Positions 7,455-15,509 of a DNA stretch of 47,592 bases are shown here, in pieces. The position numbers and the translations under genes are program-made. The DNA lies in assembly GCA_035695065.1 (NCBI GenBank), contig DASSEW010000086.1, positions 1 to 47,592 on the forward strand, read 5' to 3'. The notes under the pieces were generated by a model. That model had not been told where the DNA came from and made no database searches. It was given only the letters and a program-made list of their open reading frames with translations. The number at the start of each line of letters is the position of its first letter. Position 1 is the stretch's first letter. The stretch is from 66-474 sp035695065 (GTDB lineage: Bacteria > Pseudomonadota > Gammaproteobacteria > Xanthomonadales > Rhodanobacteraceae).

Positions 7455-7981
7455 CACAGCAGCCGCGCGGCGATCTGAATCACGACCAGCGCGTAGATGC
7501 CCGCGAGCACGTCGTCCAGCATCACGCCGAGGCCGCCGTGTACGCGGCGATCGGCGATGCGGATCGGCCACGGTTTCCAGACATCGAACAGGCGGAACAG
7601 AAGGAAGCCTGCGGCCATGAAAGCTGCCGTCCATGGCCAGGAACTCCGTGGCGCCGCACACAACGCGATCCACTGTCCGACGAATTCGTCCCACACCAGC
7701 GCGCGATGATCGTCCACGCCCAGTCGTCGCCCCGCGACATCGCACGCCCACACACCCAACGCGAACGCCAGCACGAGCACCGTGGCGTACCAGGCCAGCG
7801 GCAGCTCGCGCAACGCGAACCACCAGGGAATCAATGCGACCAGCGACCCGGCGGTACCGGGTGCGCGCGGGAACAATCCTGATCCGAACCCGCAGGCGAT
7901 CCAGCCGGCCGGGTGCATCAACAGCGCGCGCCATTGCTCGCCCGTGAGGGTTTTCCTTGATCGCAGCGCGCCGTCGTTCAT
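7454..7981 (-). CDS. pgpA: phosphatidylglycerophosphatase A
   Basis: This 175-residue inner-membrane enzyme dephosphorylates phosphatidylglycerophosphate to phosphatidylglycerol. Family blocks are ACGFGSGLFPRAPGTAGSL near the N-terminus, WDEFVGQWIAL, FLLFRLFDVWKPWPI and DDVLAGIYALVV, with hydrophobic stretches at about 45-75 and 115-135. The start at 7981 overlaps the thiL stop (ATGA), a common thiL-pgpA coupling. Between GQWIAL and AAGFLLFR the residues PRSSWPWTAAFM are encoded by a copy of a 27-bp interspersed repeat (7625-7651), so this loop may be an in-frame insertion. Membrane topology is otherwise intact. Confidence 0.93.
   Translation of the reverse strand: MNDGALRSRKTLTGEQWRALLMHPAGWIACGFGSGLFPRAPGTAGSLVALIPWWFALRELPLAWYATVLVLAFALGVWACDVAGRRLGVDDHRALVWDEFVGQWIALCAAPRSSWPWTAAFMAAGFLLFRLFDVWKPWPIRIADRRVHGGLGVMLDDVLAGIYALVVIQIAARLL
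7625..7651 (-). repeat. 27-bp interspersed repeat inside pgpA
   Basis: It is the reverse complement of 6653-6679 with two mismatches (core CTGGCCATGGACGGCA). A related unit, GGAGCTCTTCGCCATGGATG, lies at 15533-15552. The match to intergenic repeat DNA suggests that this part of pgpA was contributed by an insertion. Confidence 0.6.
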
Positions 7982-8955
7982 GGCGCGAAATGCTGCCACC
8001 CGCGGCGCGGCGTTTCCACCGCGTTGCCATTTGCATCGCGAACGCGCACGCCGGGCTCCGCGACGATGCGGCCGATGCGCGCGGCACCGAACCCGAGCCG
8101 CGCGAAATCCGCGGCGATGCGATCGGCGCGGTCCACGCTGGCGGTGAAGCACAGTTCGTAGTCGTCGCCGCCCGCGAGCGCGAAACCGCGCCGCTGCTCC
8201 GCGTCGAACAAGGCGAGCATGGCGGATGACAGCGGCAAGGCATCGGCTTCCACGATCGCACCCACGCCGCTCGCTTCGCAGATATGGCCTAGGTCGGCGA
8301 GCAAGCCGTCCGACACGTCGATGCACGCGTTCGCCACGTCGCGCAGCGCCAGGCCCGCGGCGACGCGCGGCTCCGGGCGATTCAGCCGTTGGAGCAGTTC
8401 GGAACGGGCCTGATCGTTGGTCGAGTCCCTGGTCCCGAGTCCCGAGTCCCTTATCAAGCGCAGCGCGGCCGCGGCGTCGCCAAGCCTCCCGGTAACGAAC
8501 ACGGCATCGCCCGTGCGCGCACCGGAGCGCAGCAGCGCACGCCCTTCGGGCACGAAGCCGAACGCGCTGACGGTGATGCTCAGAGGGCCTTGCGTGGTGT
8601 CGCCACCGACCAGGCTCACCGCGTGCGCGCGGGCGAGCTGCGCAAAGCCTTCCGCGAAGGCTTCGACGAAGCGATGGTCCGCCTGCGGCAGCGTCAGCGA
8701 GAGCATCGCCCACGCGGGCGTCGCCCCCATCGCGGCGAGGTCGGAAAGATTCGCCGCCAGCGATTTCCAGCCGATGTCCTGCGGCGCCGTGCTTGGCGGA
8801 AAATGCACGCCCGCCACCAGCGTATCGGTGCACGCCACCAGTTGCTGGCCTGCGGGCGGCTTCAGCAGCGCGGCATCATCACCGATCCCGAGCACGATGT
8901 CGCCGCGCGTTTGCGCGGTGCGGGCCCGGATGATTTCGATCAGGTCGAATTCCAT
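7978..8955 (-). CDS. thiL: thiamine-monophosphate kinase
   Basis: ThiL phosphorylates thiamine monophosphate to thiamine diphosphate, the cofactor form. The 325-residue sequence has the AIR-synthase-like fold motifs GIGDDAALL, ACTDTLVAGVHFP, SLVGGDTTQGPLSI, IDVSDGLLADLGHI and GGDDYELCF in the expected order. Residues near 168-183 (IRDSGLGTRDSTND) are encoded by a GGGACTCG-type repeat and probably enlarge a surface loop. The gene precedes pgpA with an ATGA overlap. The 93-base gap to nusB holds a G-rich stretch but no gene. Confidence 0.95.
   Translation of the reverse strand: MEFDLIEIIRARTAQTRGDIVLGIGDDAALLKPPAGQQLVACTDTLVAGVHFPPSTAPQDIGWKSLAANLSDLAAMGATPAWAMLSLTLPQADHRFVEAFAEGFAQLARAHAVSLVGGDTTQGPLSITVSAFGFVPEGRALLRSGARTGDAVFVTGRLGDAAAALRLIRDSGLGTRDSTNDQARSELLQRLNRPEPRVAAGLALRDVANACIDVSDGLLADLGHICEASGVGAIVEADALPLSSAMLALFDAEQRRGFALAGGDDYELCFTASVDRADRIAADFARLGFGAARIGRIVAEPGVRVRDANGNAVETPRRGWQHFAP
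8421..8452 (-). repeat. GGGACTCG-type tandem repeat inside thiL
   Basis: On the minus strand GGGACTCGGGACTCGGGACC is followed by AGGGACTCGA. Related units occur after ettA (17279-17292) and in the gspG leader (29008-29030). The frame is preserved, encoding RDSGLGTRDS. Confidence 0.7.
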
Positions 8956-9048
8956 AGAGCGGGGATTGGGGACGGGTAGCGGGGGTGCTCCGATGCAGTT
9001 CCGCGCGCGCTGTCGGGCTGCGATCAGATCACATCCGCAGCGCCCACA

Positions 9049-9507
9049 CTACCCTTCCCCCATCCCCCGCTTCTCCGCCTCCCGCCACTCGCGCGCCAGC
9101 TTGTCCAGCACGCCGTTGACATAAGTGTGGCCGTGCTCGGCGCCGAAACGCTTGGCGAGCTCGATCGCCTCGTTGAGCACCACGCGGTACGGCACGTCCG
9201 GACGATGCTTCAACTCATAGGCGCCCAACCGCAGCGTGGCGCGCTCGATCGGGTCCACCTGCTCGATGTCGCGGTCCAGGAATGGCGCGAGCCCGGCATC
9301 CAGCTCGGCGCGATGCGCATCCACCCCGCGCACCAGATCCTCGAAGTATTCCAGGTCGGCCACCTGCATGTCCTGCTCGTGGCGGAACTGCTCGATGATC
9401 GCACGCACGCCGGAGCCGCTCATCTGCCACGCGTAGATCGCCTGCAGGGCGCGACGGCGCGCGCGCGATCGCGCGGCCAGGTCGATGCCGGAAGGATGTT
9501 TGCTCAT
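9049..9507 (-). CDS. nusB: transcription antitermination factor NusB
   Basis: This 152-residue all-helical NusB binds boxA RNA with NusE (S10) in rRNA antitermination. The start at 9507 yields MSKHPSGIDLAARSRARRRA, followed by LQAIYAWQMSG, DRDIEQVDPIERATLRLGAYEL, PYRVVLNEAIELAKRFG and YVNGVLDKLA, the family blocks in order. The start overlaps the ribH stop by four bases, and ribH-nusB coupling is common in proteobacteria. It is therefore co-transcribed with the riboflavin genes behind the FMN riboswitch. A longer same-frame start at 9609 lies inside ribH and is rejected. Confidence 0.96.
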   Translation of the reverse strand: MSKHPSGIDLAARSRARRRALQAIYAWQMSGSGVRAIIEQFRHEQDMQVADLEYFEDLVRGVDAHRAELDAGLAPFLDRDIEQVDPIERATLRLGAYELKHRPDVPYRVVLNEAIELAKRFGAEHGHTYVNGVLDKLAREWREAEKRGMGEG

Positions 9508-9995
9508 GTGCGTGCCGTCCGTGTGCCTTCCATCAATGAAGCCATCTCGATCGCGGCCTGCGCCACGTCCTTGCCCTTGTTGCCGTGCACGCCGCCTGCG
9601 CGCGCCCACGCATCGGCCTCATGCTCCACCGCCAGCACGCCATTCAATACCGGAACATGGTGATCCAGCGCAACACGCATCAGGCCGCGCGCGCATTCGT
9701 CGGCCACGTGTTCGTAGTGGCGCGTATCACCGCGCACCACGCATCCGAGCGCGACGATCGCGGCGTAATTTCCGCTGCGCGCCAGTTGCGCGGCAAGCAC
9801 CGGCAATTCCCACGCGCCGGGCACGCGGACGATCTCGACTTGTGACTCCGGCACGCCGTGCTGCGCAAAAGCGCGCCGCGCTCCTTCCACCAAGGCATCA
9901 ACGACCGCCGCGTTCCAGCGGCTGGCGATCACGGCATAGCGCGCGCCGTGCGGTGAGCGCAATGGATGATCGGACTGGGCGCGTTCGCGTGACAT
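9504..9995 (-). CDS. ribH: 6,7-dimethyl-8-ribityllumazine synthase
   Basis: This enzyme of 163 residues condenses 3,4-dihydroxy-2-butanone 4-phosphate with 5-amino-6-ribitylaminouracil in the penultimate riboflavin step. Motifs are VIASRWNAAVVDALVEGA, VRVPGAWELPVLAAQLA, ALGCVVRGDTRHYEHVA (with the catalytic His) and PVLNGVLAVEHEADAW. It starts two bases after ribBA ends and overlaps nusB by four bases. The operon order ribE-ribBA-ribH-nusB and the upstream riboswitch place it under FMN control. Confidence 0.96.
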   Translation of the reverse strand: MSRERAQSDHPLRSPHGARYAVIASRWNAAVVDALVEGARRAFAQHGVPESQVEIVRVPGAWELPVLAAQLARSGNYAAIVALGCVVRGDTRHYEHVADECARGLMRVALDHHVPVLNGVLAVEHEADAWARAGGVHGNKGKDVAQAAIEMASLMEGTRTART

Positions 9996-9997
9996 GG

Positions 9998-11110
9998 TTA
10001 TTCGACGTACTCGATCACTTCCAGGCCGAAGCCGGAAAGCCCGACCAGCTTGCGCCTCGTGCCGAGCACGCGCAGCCGCTGCGCACCGAGGTCGGCCAGG
10101 ATCTGCGCGCCCAACCCGAGCTGGCGCCATTCCTGTTGCGCCTGTTCGCGCCCGCGGCGGGCCGCTGCATCGTCTTCCGATGCGGCACCATGCGAGAGCT
10201 TCGCCAGTATCGTCGCTGCATCTTCCTCGCAGGCCAGCACCACGGCCACGCCGCGGCCTTCCTCCGCGATCCGCCGCAAGGCGGCGGTGAGCGTGAGGCC
10301 CAGATCGTCCCGCACCAGGTGCAGCGTGTCGGAAAGCGTGTTGCGCACGTGCACGCGCGCCAGCACCGGCGCGCCGTCGTCCACGTTCCCGCGCACCAGC
10401 GCGTAATGCAGGTCGTTGCGCAGCGAATCGCGGAATACGACGAGCCTGAACGCGCCGAATTCGGTCTGCGCCTCCGATTCGTGCACGCGCGCGATGGTTT
10501 TCTCGGTCTGCAGGCGATGGCGGATCAGGTCGGCGATGCTGCCGATCTTCAGTCCGTGCTTGCGCGCGAAAGCCTCCAGCTCCGGGCGGCGCGCCATCGA
10601 ACCGTCCTCGTGCAGGATTTCGACCAGCACCCCCGCAGGTTCGCAACCGGCCAGCGCGGTGAGATCGCACGCGGCTTCGGTGTGGCCGGCGCGCGACAGC
10701 ACGCCGCCGGGTTGCGCCATCAGCGGGAACACGTGGCCCGGCTGCACCAGGTCACCCGGTTTCGCATCCGGGGCCACCGCCACCTGGATCGTGCGCGCGC
10801 GGTCGTGCGCGGAAATGCCGGTCGTGACGCCTTCGGCCGCCTCGATCGAAACGGTGAAGTTGGTGTGGTAGCTCGAACCGTTGTCGCGCACCATCGGCCG
10901 CAGGCCGAGCCGGCGGCAACGCTGTTCGGTCAGCGCCAGGCAGATCAGGCCGCGCGCCTCGCGCGCCATGAAATTGATGTCCTGGGCGCGCACCTTGTCG
11001 GCGGCCATGATCAGGTCGCCCTCGTTCTCGCGGTCTTCGTCGTCGAGCACCACCACCATGCGCCCGGCGCGCAGCTCGTCGAGGAGTTCTGGAATGGAGT
11101 CGAAAGGCAT
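9998..11110 (-). CDS. ribBA: 3,4-dihydroxy-2-butanone 4-phosphate synthase with degenerate GTP-cyclohydrolase-II-like domain (RibBA-type)
   Basis: The N-terminal RibB domain (about 1-200) is intact: VVVLDDEDRENEGDLIMAAD, HDRARTIQVA and RAGHTEAACDL carry the acidic and His residues that convert ribulose 5-phosphate to DHBP. The C-terminal domain (about 205-370) has the GTP-cyclohydrolase-II shape, but the zinc-binding E-C-L-T-G-D...C-D-C-G segment reads VRNTLSDTLHLVRDDLG, with no cysteine. Cyclohydrolase activity is therefore doubtful, and a separate RibA is expected elsewhere. The start at 11110 gives the usual MPFDSIPELLDEL; an in-frame ATG at 11179 would add 23 residues without family similarity. 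Confidence 0.9.
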   Translation of the reverse strand: MPFDSIPELLDELRAGRMVVVLDDEDRENEGDLIMAADKVRAQDINFMAREARGLICLALTEQRCRRLGLRPMVRDNGSSYHTNFTVSIEAAEGVTTGISAHDRARTIQVAVAPDAKPGDLVQPGHVFPLMAQPGGVLSRAGHTEAACDLTALAGCEPAGVLVEILHEDGSMARRPELEAFARKHGLKIGSIADLIRHRLQTEKTIARVHESEAQTEFGAFRLVVFRDSLRNDLHYALVRGNVDDGAPVLARVHVRNTLSDTLHLVRDDLGLTLTAALRRIAEEGRGVAVVLACEEDAATILAKLSHGAASEDDAAARRGREQAQQEWRQLGLGAQILADLGAQRLRVLGTRRKLVGLSGFGLEVIEYVE

Positions 11111-11193
11111 GGGCGATGCGCCGTCGAGGAATCCGTCGTGATCAGTGAGTAGTGGACGGGGAGAAAAGGGTTGTTCCATCTGCGCCCGCTGGT

Positions 11194-11793
11194 TCACGGC
11201 TCGCGTTCCTGCAGGAGCCTCTCCAGGTAGCGCGCCATCATATCCACTTCGAGATTCACGCGATCGCCAGGCTTGCGCTGTGCGAAGGTGGTGACCTCGA
11301 CCGTGTGCGGGATCAGGTTGACGGAAAAGCACGCACTTTCGACCGTGTTCACCGTGAGACTGACACCATCCACGCAGATTGAACCCTTGGCCGCGATGTA
11401 GCGCGCCAGTTCCGCGGGCGCTTCGATCAGCCAGCGCTGCGAGCGGGCATCCGGCTCGAACGAAACGATGCGACCCACGCCATCCACGTGGCCCGAAACC
11501 AGGTGCCCGCCGAGACGGTCCGAAGGGCGCAACGCCTTTTCGAGGTTGACCGCGTCGTCGCCTCGCAGCGCGCCGAGCGTGGTGAGCGCCAGCGTTTCGT
11601 TGGAGACATCCACTGCGAACGTGTGCCCGCCCAACTCCACGACCGTCAGGCACACGCCGGAAACCGAAATGCTGTCGCCGATCGCGACATCCGAAAAATC
11701 CAGCGCTGGCGCGGCGATGACGAGGCGCAGGTCGCCGCCGCGCGGCTCGCTGCGCGCGAGGGTGCCTGTGCACTGGATGATGCCGGTAAACAT
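11194..11793 (-). CDS. ribE: riboflavin synthase, alpha chain
   Basis: This 199-residue enzyme dismutates two 6,7-dimethyl-8-ribityllumazine molecules to riboflavin. The start at 11793 gives the invariant MFTGIIQ. The protein is two lumazine-binding repeats: residues 1-95 with SISVSGVCLTVVELGGHTFAVD, and 98-195 with the parallel SICVDGVSLTVNTVESACFSV. GGHLVSGHVDGVG lies between them. It is the first gene after the FMN riboswitch, about 80 bases downstream, and heads the ribE-ribBA-ribH-nusB operon. The 83-base gap to ribBA may contain the longer ribBA start. Confidence 0.96.
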   Translation of the reverse strand: MFTGIIQCTGTLARSEPRGGDLRLVIAAPALDFSDVAIGDSISVSGVCLTVVELGGHTFAVDVSNETLALTTLGALRGDDAVNLEKALRPSDRLGGHLVSGHVDGVGRIVSFEPDARSQRWLIEAPAELARYIAAKGSICVDGVSLTVNTVESACFSVNLIPHTVEVTTFAQRKPGDRVNLEVDMMARYLERLLQEREP

Positions 11794-11872
11794 TGAAACG
11801 TTCTCCGCCAAGCCAAGCGAAAAACGCCCCAAGGCATGAGGCAAACGCACGGCACGCGGCCATGCGCCAGCC

Positions 11873-12044
11873 GTCTTCTTTCATCCGGACTGTCAGCCGG
11901 TCCGAAGAAGGATCGGCCTTACCGTCGGCTCCGGCATTCGACCGGATCTGCTGACCTCGCGGCGTGGCCGCAAGCGCTCGCGGGCTCGTCGGGGACGCAT
12001 CCTCGACCTACCGCCGGTGGGGAATTTCGCCCCGCCCTGAAGAC
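11873..12044 (-). ncRNA. FMN riboswitch (RFN element)
   Basis: The minus strand carries the full RFN signature: TCAGGGCGGGGCGAAATTCC then CCACCGGCGGTAGG, AGCCCGCGAGCG, GATCCGGTCGAATGCCGGA, GCCGACGGTAAGGCCG and, at the 3' end, AGTCCGGATGAAAGAAGA. FMN binding to this aptamer normally represses downstream riboflavin genes by termination or by hiding the ribosome site. Here it precedes ribE and lies just after the ribD stop, so ribD may be transcribed through it or separately. Confidence 0.97.
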
Positions 12045-12088
12045 GTCGTGCCGGAAATCCGGCGCGCGAAAGTTTACCACCCCGCGGC

Positions 12089-13315
12089 TCAGGCCGGGCG
12101 CAGCAGCAGGCGGATATCGGTGCCCAGCATGCGTTGCTCGACCACTTGCAGTGACCTGCGGCGGGTCATCTCGGCCAGCGGCGGCAGATGCAGCAACGGT
12201 CGCGCAAGATCCCCCAGCAGCACCGGCGCGATGTAAAGCAGCAGCTCGTCGACGAGTCCCGCATCCAACAACGCACCGCACAACGACGGCCCCGCCTCGA
12301 CCTGCAATTCATTGATTTCGCGCGCGGCGAGCAGGCGCATCGCTTCCGCGAGATCAAAGCGGCCCTGCGCATTCACCGGCACCGGCGCGAGCTCCGCACG
12401 GGCATAGCGCTGGTCGCGCGGCCTCGCACCCGGCGCATGCAGCACCAGCGTCGGTGCACTGCCGTCGAGCAGGTTGGCATCGGCAGGCAGCGCGTCGAGC
12501 TGCGCGTCGAGGACGATGCGCACTGGTGGGATGAAGGCCGTGCGCCAGCTTGACTCCCTCTCCCCGCCGGGGAGAGGGTTGGGATGAGGGGGGACTTTTG
12601 CTGATGTGTTCGCACCCCCCTCACCCTGCCCTCTCCCCACAGGGGAGAGGGTTTCGGAGGCGGGCAACCGCACCGTCAATCTCGGATCATCCGCTCGCAC
12701 CGTGCCCGCACCGGCGAGGATGGCCGAGCTGCGCGCGCGCCAGCGCTGGACGTCCGTGCGCGCGGCCTCGCCGGTGATCCACTTCGATTCGCCACTGTCC
12801 AGTGCGGTACGGCCGTCCAGGCTCATCGCCAGTTTCACGCGCACCCAAGGTCGGCCGCGCTGCATGCGCGAAAAGAACCCGCGATTGAGTTCGCGTGCAG
12901 CCTCGCCCATCAATCCGGATTGCACCTCGATGCCGGCTTCGCGCAAACGGCGCAAGCCGCCGCCCGCCGTCTTCGGATTCGGGTCCTCGCAAGCCGCGAC
13001 CACGCGCGCGATGCCTGCCTCGATCAGCGCCTCCGCGCACGGCGGCGTGCGACCGTGGTGGGCACAGGGTTCGAGCGTGACGTAAGCAGTGGCCCCGCGC
13101 GCACGCGAACCCGCGGCGCGCAGCGCGAACACTTCCGCATGCGGCTCGCCGGCACGTTCGTGCCAGCCTTCGCCGATCACCTCACCGTCGCGCGCGATGA
13201 TGCAGCCCACACGTGGGTTCGGCTGGGTGGTATGGAGACCGCGTTCGGCCAGACGCAGCGCCTGGGCCATCATGGCGTGGTCGGCGATTGAAAAGGGGTC
13301 AGAGTCATTTTTCAT
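12089..13315 (-). CDS. ribD: bifunctional pyrimidine deaminase/reductase RibD with repeat-encoded segments
   Basis: RibD carries out the deaminase and reductase steps after GTP cyclohydrolase. The deaminase domain has PHAEVFAL and PCAHHGRTPPCAEAL (zinc His and Cys residues); the reductase domain begins RGRPWVRVKLAMSLDGRTAL and ends near ELQVEAGPSLCGALLDAGLV. Two parts look repeat-derived. The first nine residues (MKNDSDPFS) and an AGGAG ribosome site come from an 83-bp inverted-repeat element. Residues such as SPVGRGQGEGG and PHPNPLPGGERE come from a palindrome inside the reductase domain (12556-12651). The ancestral protein probably began near ADHAMMAQALRLAERG. At 408 residues it is some 30-40 longer than usual; catalytic motifs are intact. 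Confidence 0.93.
   Translation of the reverse strand: MKNDSDPFSIADHAMMAQALRLAERGLHTTQPNPRVGCIIARDGEVIGEGWHERAGEPHAEVFALRAAGSRARGATAYVTLEPCAHHGRTPPCAEALIEAGIARVVAACEDPNPKTAGGGLRRLREAGIEVQSGLMGEAARELNRGFFSRMQRGRPWVRVKLAMSLDGRTALDSGESKWITGEAARTDVQRWRARSSAILAGAGTVRADDPRLTVRLPASETLSPVGRGQGEGGANTSAKVPPHPNPLPGGERESSWRTAFIPPVRIVLDAQLDALPADANLLDGSAPTLVLHAPGARPRDQRYARAELAPVPVNAQGRFDLAEAMRLLAAREINELQVEAGPSLCGALLDAGLVDELLLYIAPVLLGDLARPLLHLPPLAEMTRRRSLQVVEQRMLGTDIRLLLRPA
12556..12651 (-). repeat. double palindrome (CCCTCTCCCC/GGGGAGAGGG) inserted in frame in ribD
   Basis: Two hairpins, CCCTCTCCCC-gcc-GGGGAGAGGG (12556-12578) and CCCTCTCCCC-aca-GGGGAGAGGG (12629-12651), face each other around a 50-base centre, itself flanked by TTGGGATGAGGGGGG and CCCCCCTCACCCTG. 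This resembles a dispersed GGGAGAGGG-type palindrome seen in many proteobacterial genomes. It keeps the ribD frame open. Confidence 0.85.
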
Positions 13316-13371
13316 CAAGGATGACTCCTACTCACAGACTCCAAGCGAAAAATGACTCTGACCCCTTTTCA
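13289..13371. repeat. 83-bp REPIN-like inverted repeat at the ribD start
   Basis: The arms 13289-13313 and 13347-13371 are perfect 25-bp inverted copies (TGAAAAGGGGTCAGAGTCAT plus TTTTC). On the minus strand the element gives AGGAG, nine bases before the ATG at 13315, and encodes the first residues of RibD. An element of the same total length and design lies at 28497-28579. Confidence 0.9.
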
Positions 13372-13404
13372 GCGATTACGCTACATCCTGTGGAAACAGA
13401 GTTC

Positions 13405-13502
13405 CGTTCGCGTTGAGCGTAGCTCGCGAAGCGAGCGGAGTCGAAACGCCTGCCCTTCGACTCCGGCCCGCCTTCGGACGGGCCTACGCTCAGGGCGAAC
13501 GG
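13405..13502. repeat. 98-bp palindromic repeat between ribD and nrdR
   Basis: GTTCGCGTTGAGCGTAG at the left and CCTACGCTCAGGGCGAAC at the right are imperfect inverted arms. Inside are GCTCGCGAAGCGAGC, GGAGTCGAAACGCC / GCCCTTCGACTCC and GGCCCGCCTTCGGACGGGCC. It looks like a dispersed palindromic element; no gene fits. Confidence 0.75.
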
Positions 13503-13521
13503 CTAAACCACCACGCGCAAG

Positions 13522-14055
13522 TCAACGCTTTTTCTTTTCGGCGTGCTTGTCGAAGCTGACGATCTCGGCGCCACCGAGCAGGGGCAACTGGCCTTCGCCG
13601 GGCAAGTCGCGTTCGAGGCGATCCAGTTCCTCGCGGAAATCGGCGACGTCCTCGAACGAGCGATAGACCGAGGCGTAACGCACGTAGCCGATATGGTCGA
13701 GCTTGCGCAGTTCGGTCATCACGAATTCGCCGACCTTGCGCGACGGCAGTTCGCGTTCGGTGGTCATGCGCAACTGGTGCACCACCGCGCGCACGGCCGC
13801 CTCGATCTGTTCCTCTGAAACCGGGCGCTTGTGCAGCGCGCGATCGAAGCCGGTGCGCAGCTTGCGCGCGTCGAACGCTTCGCGGCGACCGTCGTCCTTG
13901 ATGATCGCCGGCAGCTTCAGCTCCACCGTTTCCTGCGTGGAAAAACGCTCGCCGCAGGCCGAACACTCGCGCCGACGCCGGATGGTGGCGCCATCGTCGG
14001 AGACGCGCGAATCGATCACGCGGGTGTCAATGTGTTGGCAGAAAGGGCAGTGCAT
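13522..14055 (-). CDS. nrdR: transcriptional repressor NrdR
   Basis: This 177-residue zinc-ribbon/ATP-cone protein represses ribonucleotide reductase genes by sensing dATP and ATP. The N-terminal ribbon has CPFCQHIDTRVIDSR and the second pair CSACGERFST, joined by IRRRRECSACG. The ATP-cone follows: LPAIIKDDGRREAFDARKLR, then GFDRALHKRPVS and the HIGYVRYASVYRSFEDVADF block. The tail KKK(R) is basic. It lies upstream of ribD and downstream of glyA in the same direction, a frequent glyA-nrdR-ribD order. Two GTAG-type REPs lie between it and glyA. Confidence 0.96.
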   Translation of the reverse strand: MHCPFCQHIDTRVIDSRVSDDGATIRRRRECSACGERFSTQETVELKLPAIIKDDGRREAFDARKLRTGFDRALHKRPVSEEQIEAAVRAVVHQLRMTTERELPSRKVGEFVMTELRKLDHIGYVRYASVYRSFEDVADFREELDRLERDLPGEGQLPLLGGAEIVSFDKHAEKKKR

Positions 14056-14057
14056 TT

Positions 14058-14121
14058 GTAGGGCGGGTTTTAACCCGCCATGTGGTCAATGTCGAGAGCG
14101 GCGGGTCAAGACCCGCCCTAC
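14058..14121. repeat. paired GTAG-headed REPs between glyA and nrdR
   Basis: GTAGGGCGGGTTTTAACCCGCC (14058-14079) faces an inverted copy ending GGGTCAAGACCCGCCCTAC (14103-14121). The TAG stop of glyA (14118-14120, minus strand) is the GTAG head of the second copy. Confidence 0.85.
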
Positions 14122-15386
14122 CCGTAGACCGGAAATCTCGCGCACTGCGCATTCACCAGCCCGCGCACGCGCTCGATCACTTTCTCGTCGCTCGGCGCAT
14201 CCAGCACGTCGCAGATCCAGCCGGCGAGTTCGGCGCAATCGGTTTCCTTGTAGCCGCGCGTGGTGACGGCCGGCGTGCCGATGCGCAGGCCGGAGGTGAC
14301 GAACGGCTTTTGCGGATCGTTGGGCACCGCGTTTTTGTTGACGGTGATGTGCGCCTTGCCGAGCGCGGCTTCCGCGTCCTTGCCGGTGAGCGGCTTGCCG
14401 ATCAGGTCCACCAGGAACAGGTGGTTCTCGGTGCCGCCCGACACGATCTTGTAGCCGCGATCCATCAGCGTCTTCGCCATCGCCTTGGCGTTCTTCACCA
14501 CCTGCTGCTGGTAGCTCTTGAAGTCCGGTTGCAGCGCTTCCTTGAACGCGACCGCCTTGGCCGCGATCACGTGCATCAGCGGACCGCCCTGGATCCCGGG
14601 GAACACGATGGACTGCAACTTCTTCTCGATCTCCTCGGCCTTGTCGCCCATGGCCGAAGCCTTGGCGATGATCAGGCCGCCGCGCGGACCACGCAGCGTC
14701 TTGTGCGTGGTGGAGGTGACCACGTGCGCGTGCGGCAACGGGCTCGGGTACACGCCCGCGGCGACCAGGCCCGCCACGTGCGCCATGTCCACGAACAGGT
14801 AGGCGCCGACCTTGTCGGCAATCGCGCGGAAGCGCGCCCAGTCCATCACCTGCGAGTACGCGCTGAAGCCGGCCACCACGATCCTCGGCTTGTGTTCCAG
14901 CGCGAGCTTCTCGATCTCGTCGTAATCGACGAGACCTTGATCGTTCACGCCGTACTGCACGGCATTCAGGATCTTGCCGGAGAGATTCACCTTGGCGCCG
15001 TGGGTGAGATGGCCGCCGTGCGCAAGCGACATGCCGAGGATGGTGTCGCCCGGTTGCAGCAGCGCGAAATAGACGGCCTGATTCGCCTGCGACCCTGAGT
15101 GCGGCTGCACGTTGGCGTAGTCGCAGTCGAACAGCTTCTTCAGGCGCTCGATCGCGAGTTTCTCGGCGACATCCACGTATTCGCAGCCGCCGTAATAACG
15201 TTTGCCCGGATAGCCTTCCGCGTACTTGTTGGTCAGCACCGAACCCTGCGCTTCCAGCACGCGCGGGCTGGCGTAATTCTCCGACGCAATGAGTTCGACG
15301 TGATCTTCCTGGCGCTGGCGCTCGTGGCGGATCGCCTCGGCCAGTTCGTCGTCGTAGCCGGCGATACGCATCTCGTGGGAGTACAT
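14118..15386 (-). CDS. glyA: serine hydroxymethyltransferase
   Basis: This PLP enzyme interconverts serine and glycine with transfer of the one-carbon unit to tetrahydrofolate. At 422 residues it has the usual length. Motifs include ELIASENYASPRVLEAQGS, NKYAEGYPGKRYYGGCEYVD, HGGHLTHGAKVN, VDMAHVAGLVAAGVYPSP and the PLP-lysine segment TTHKTLRGPRGG. GAGGA lies about seven bases before the ATG at 15386, supporting MYSHEMRIAGY over the internal MRIAGY. The final codons FPVYG end in a TAG provided by a REP. It diverges from ettA across repeat DNA. Confidence 0.97.
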   Translation of the reverse strand: MYSHEMRIAGYDDELAEAIRHERQRQEDHVELIASENYASPRVLEAQGSVLTNKYAEGYPGKRYYGGCEYVDVAEKLAIERLKKLFDCDYANVQPHSGSQANQAVYFALLQPGDTILGMSLAHGGHLTHGAKVNLSGKILNAVQYGVNDQGLVDYDEIEKLALEHKPRIVVAGFSAYSQVMDWARFRAIADKVGAYLFVDMAHVAGLVAAGVYPSPLPHAHVVTSTTHKTLRGPRGGLIIAKASAMGDKAEEIEKKLQSIVFPGIQGGPLMHVIAAKAVAFKEALQPDFKSYQQQVVKNAKAMAKTLMDRGYKIVSGGTENHLFLVDLIGKPLTGKDAEAALGKAHITVNKNAVPNDPQKPFVTSGLRIGTPAVTTRGYKETDCAELAGWICDVLDAPSDEKVIERVRGLVNAQCARFPVYG

Positions 15387-15509
15387 CGCAGTCCTCGCGC
15401 AAAAGTGGATTGAGCAGGAGCGAAATGGTAGCGGGTTCAGGCGGCCTCCGCCGCGCGCTGGCGCACCGGGCCGGGAGCCGCGATAATGCAGGGTTCCATG
15501 CTTTTCGCA

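Noticed and set aside
13289..13371. Complete insertion sequence at the ribD start
   Set aside because: Only 83 bp with inverted arms and no transposase; at most a non-autonomous element.
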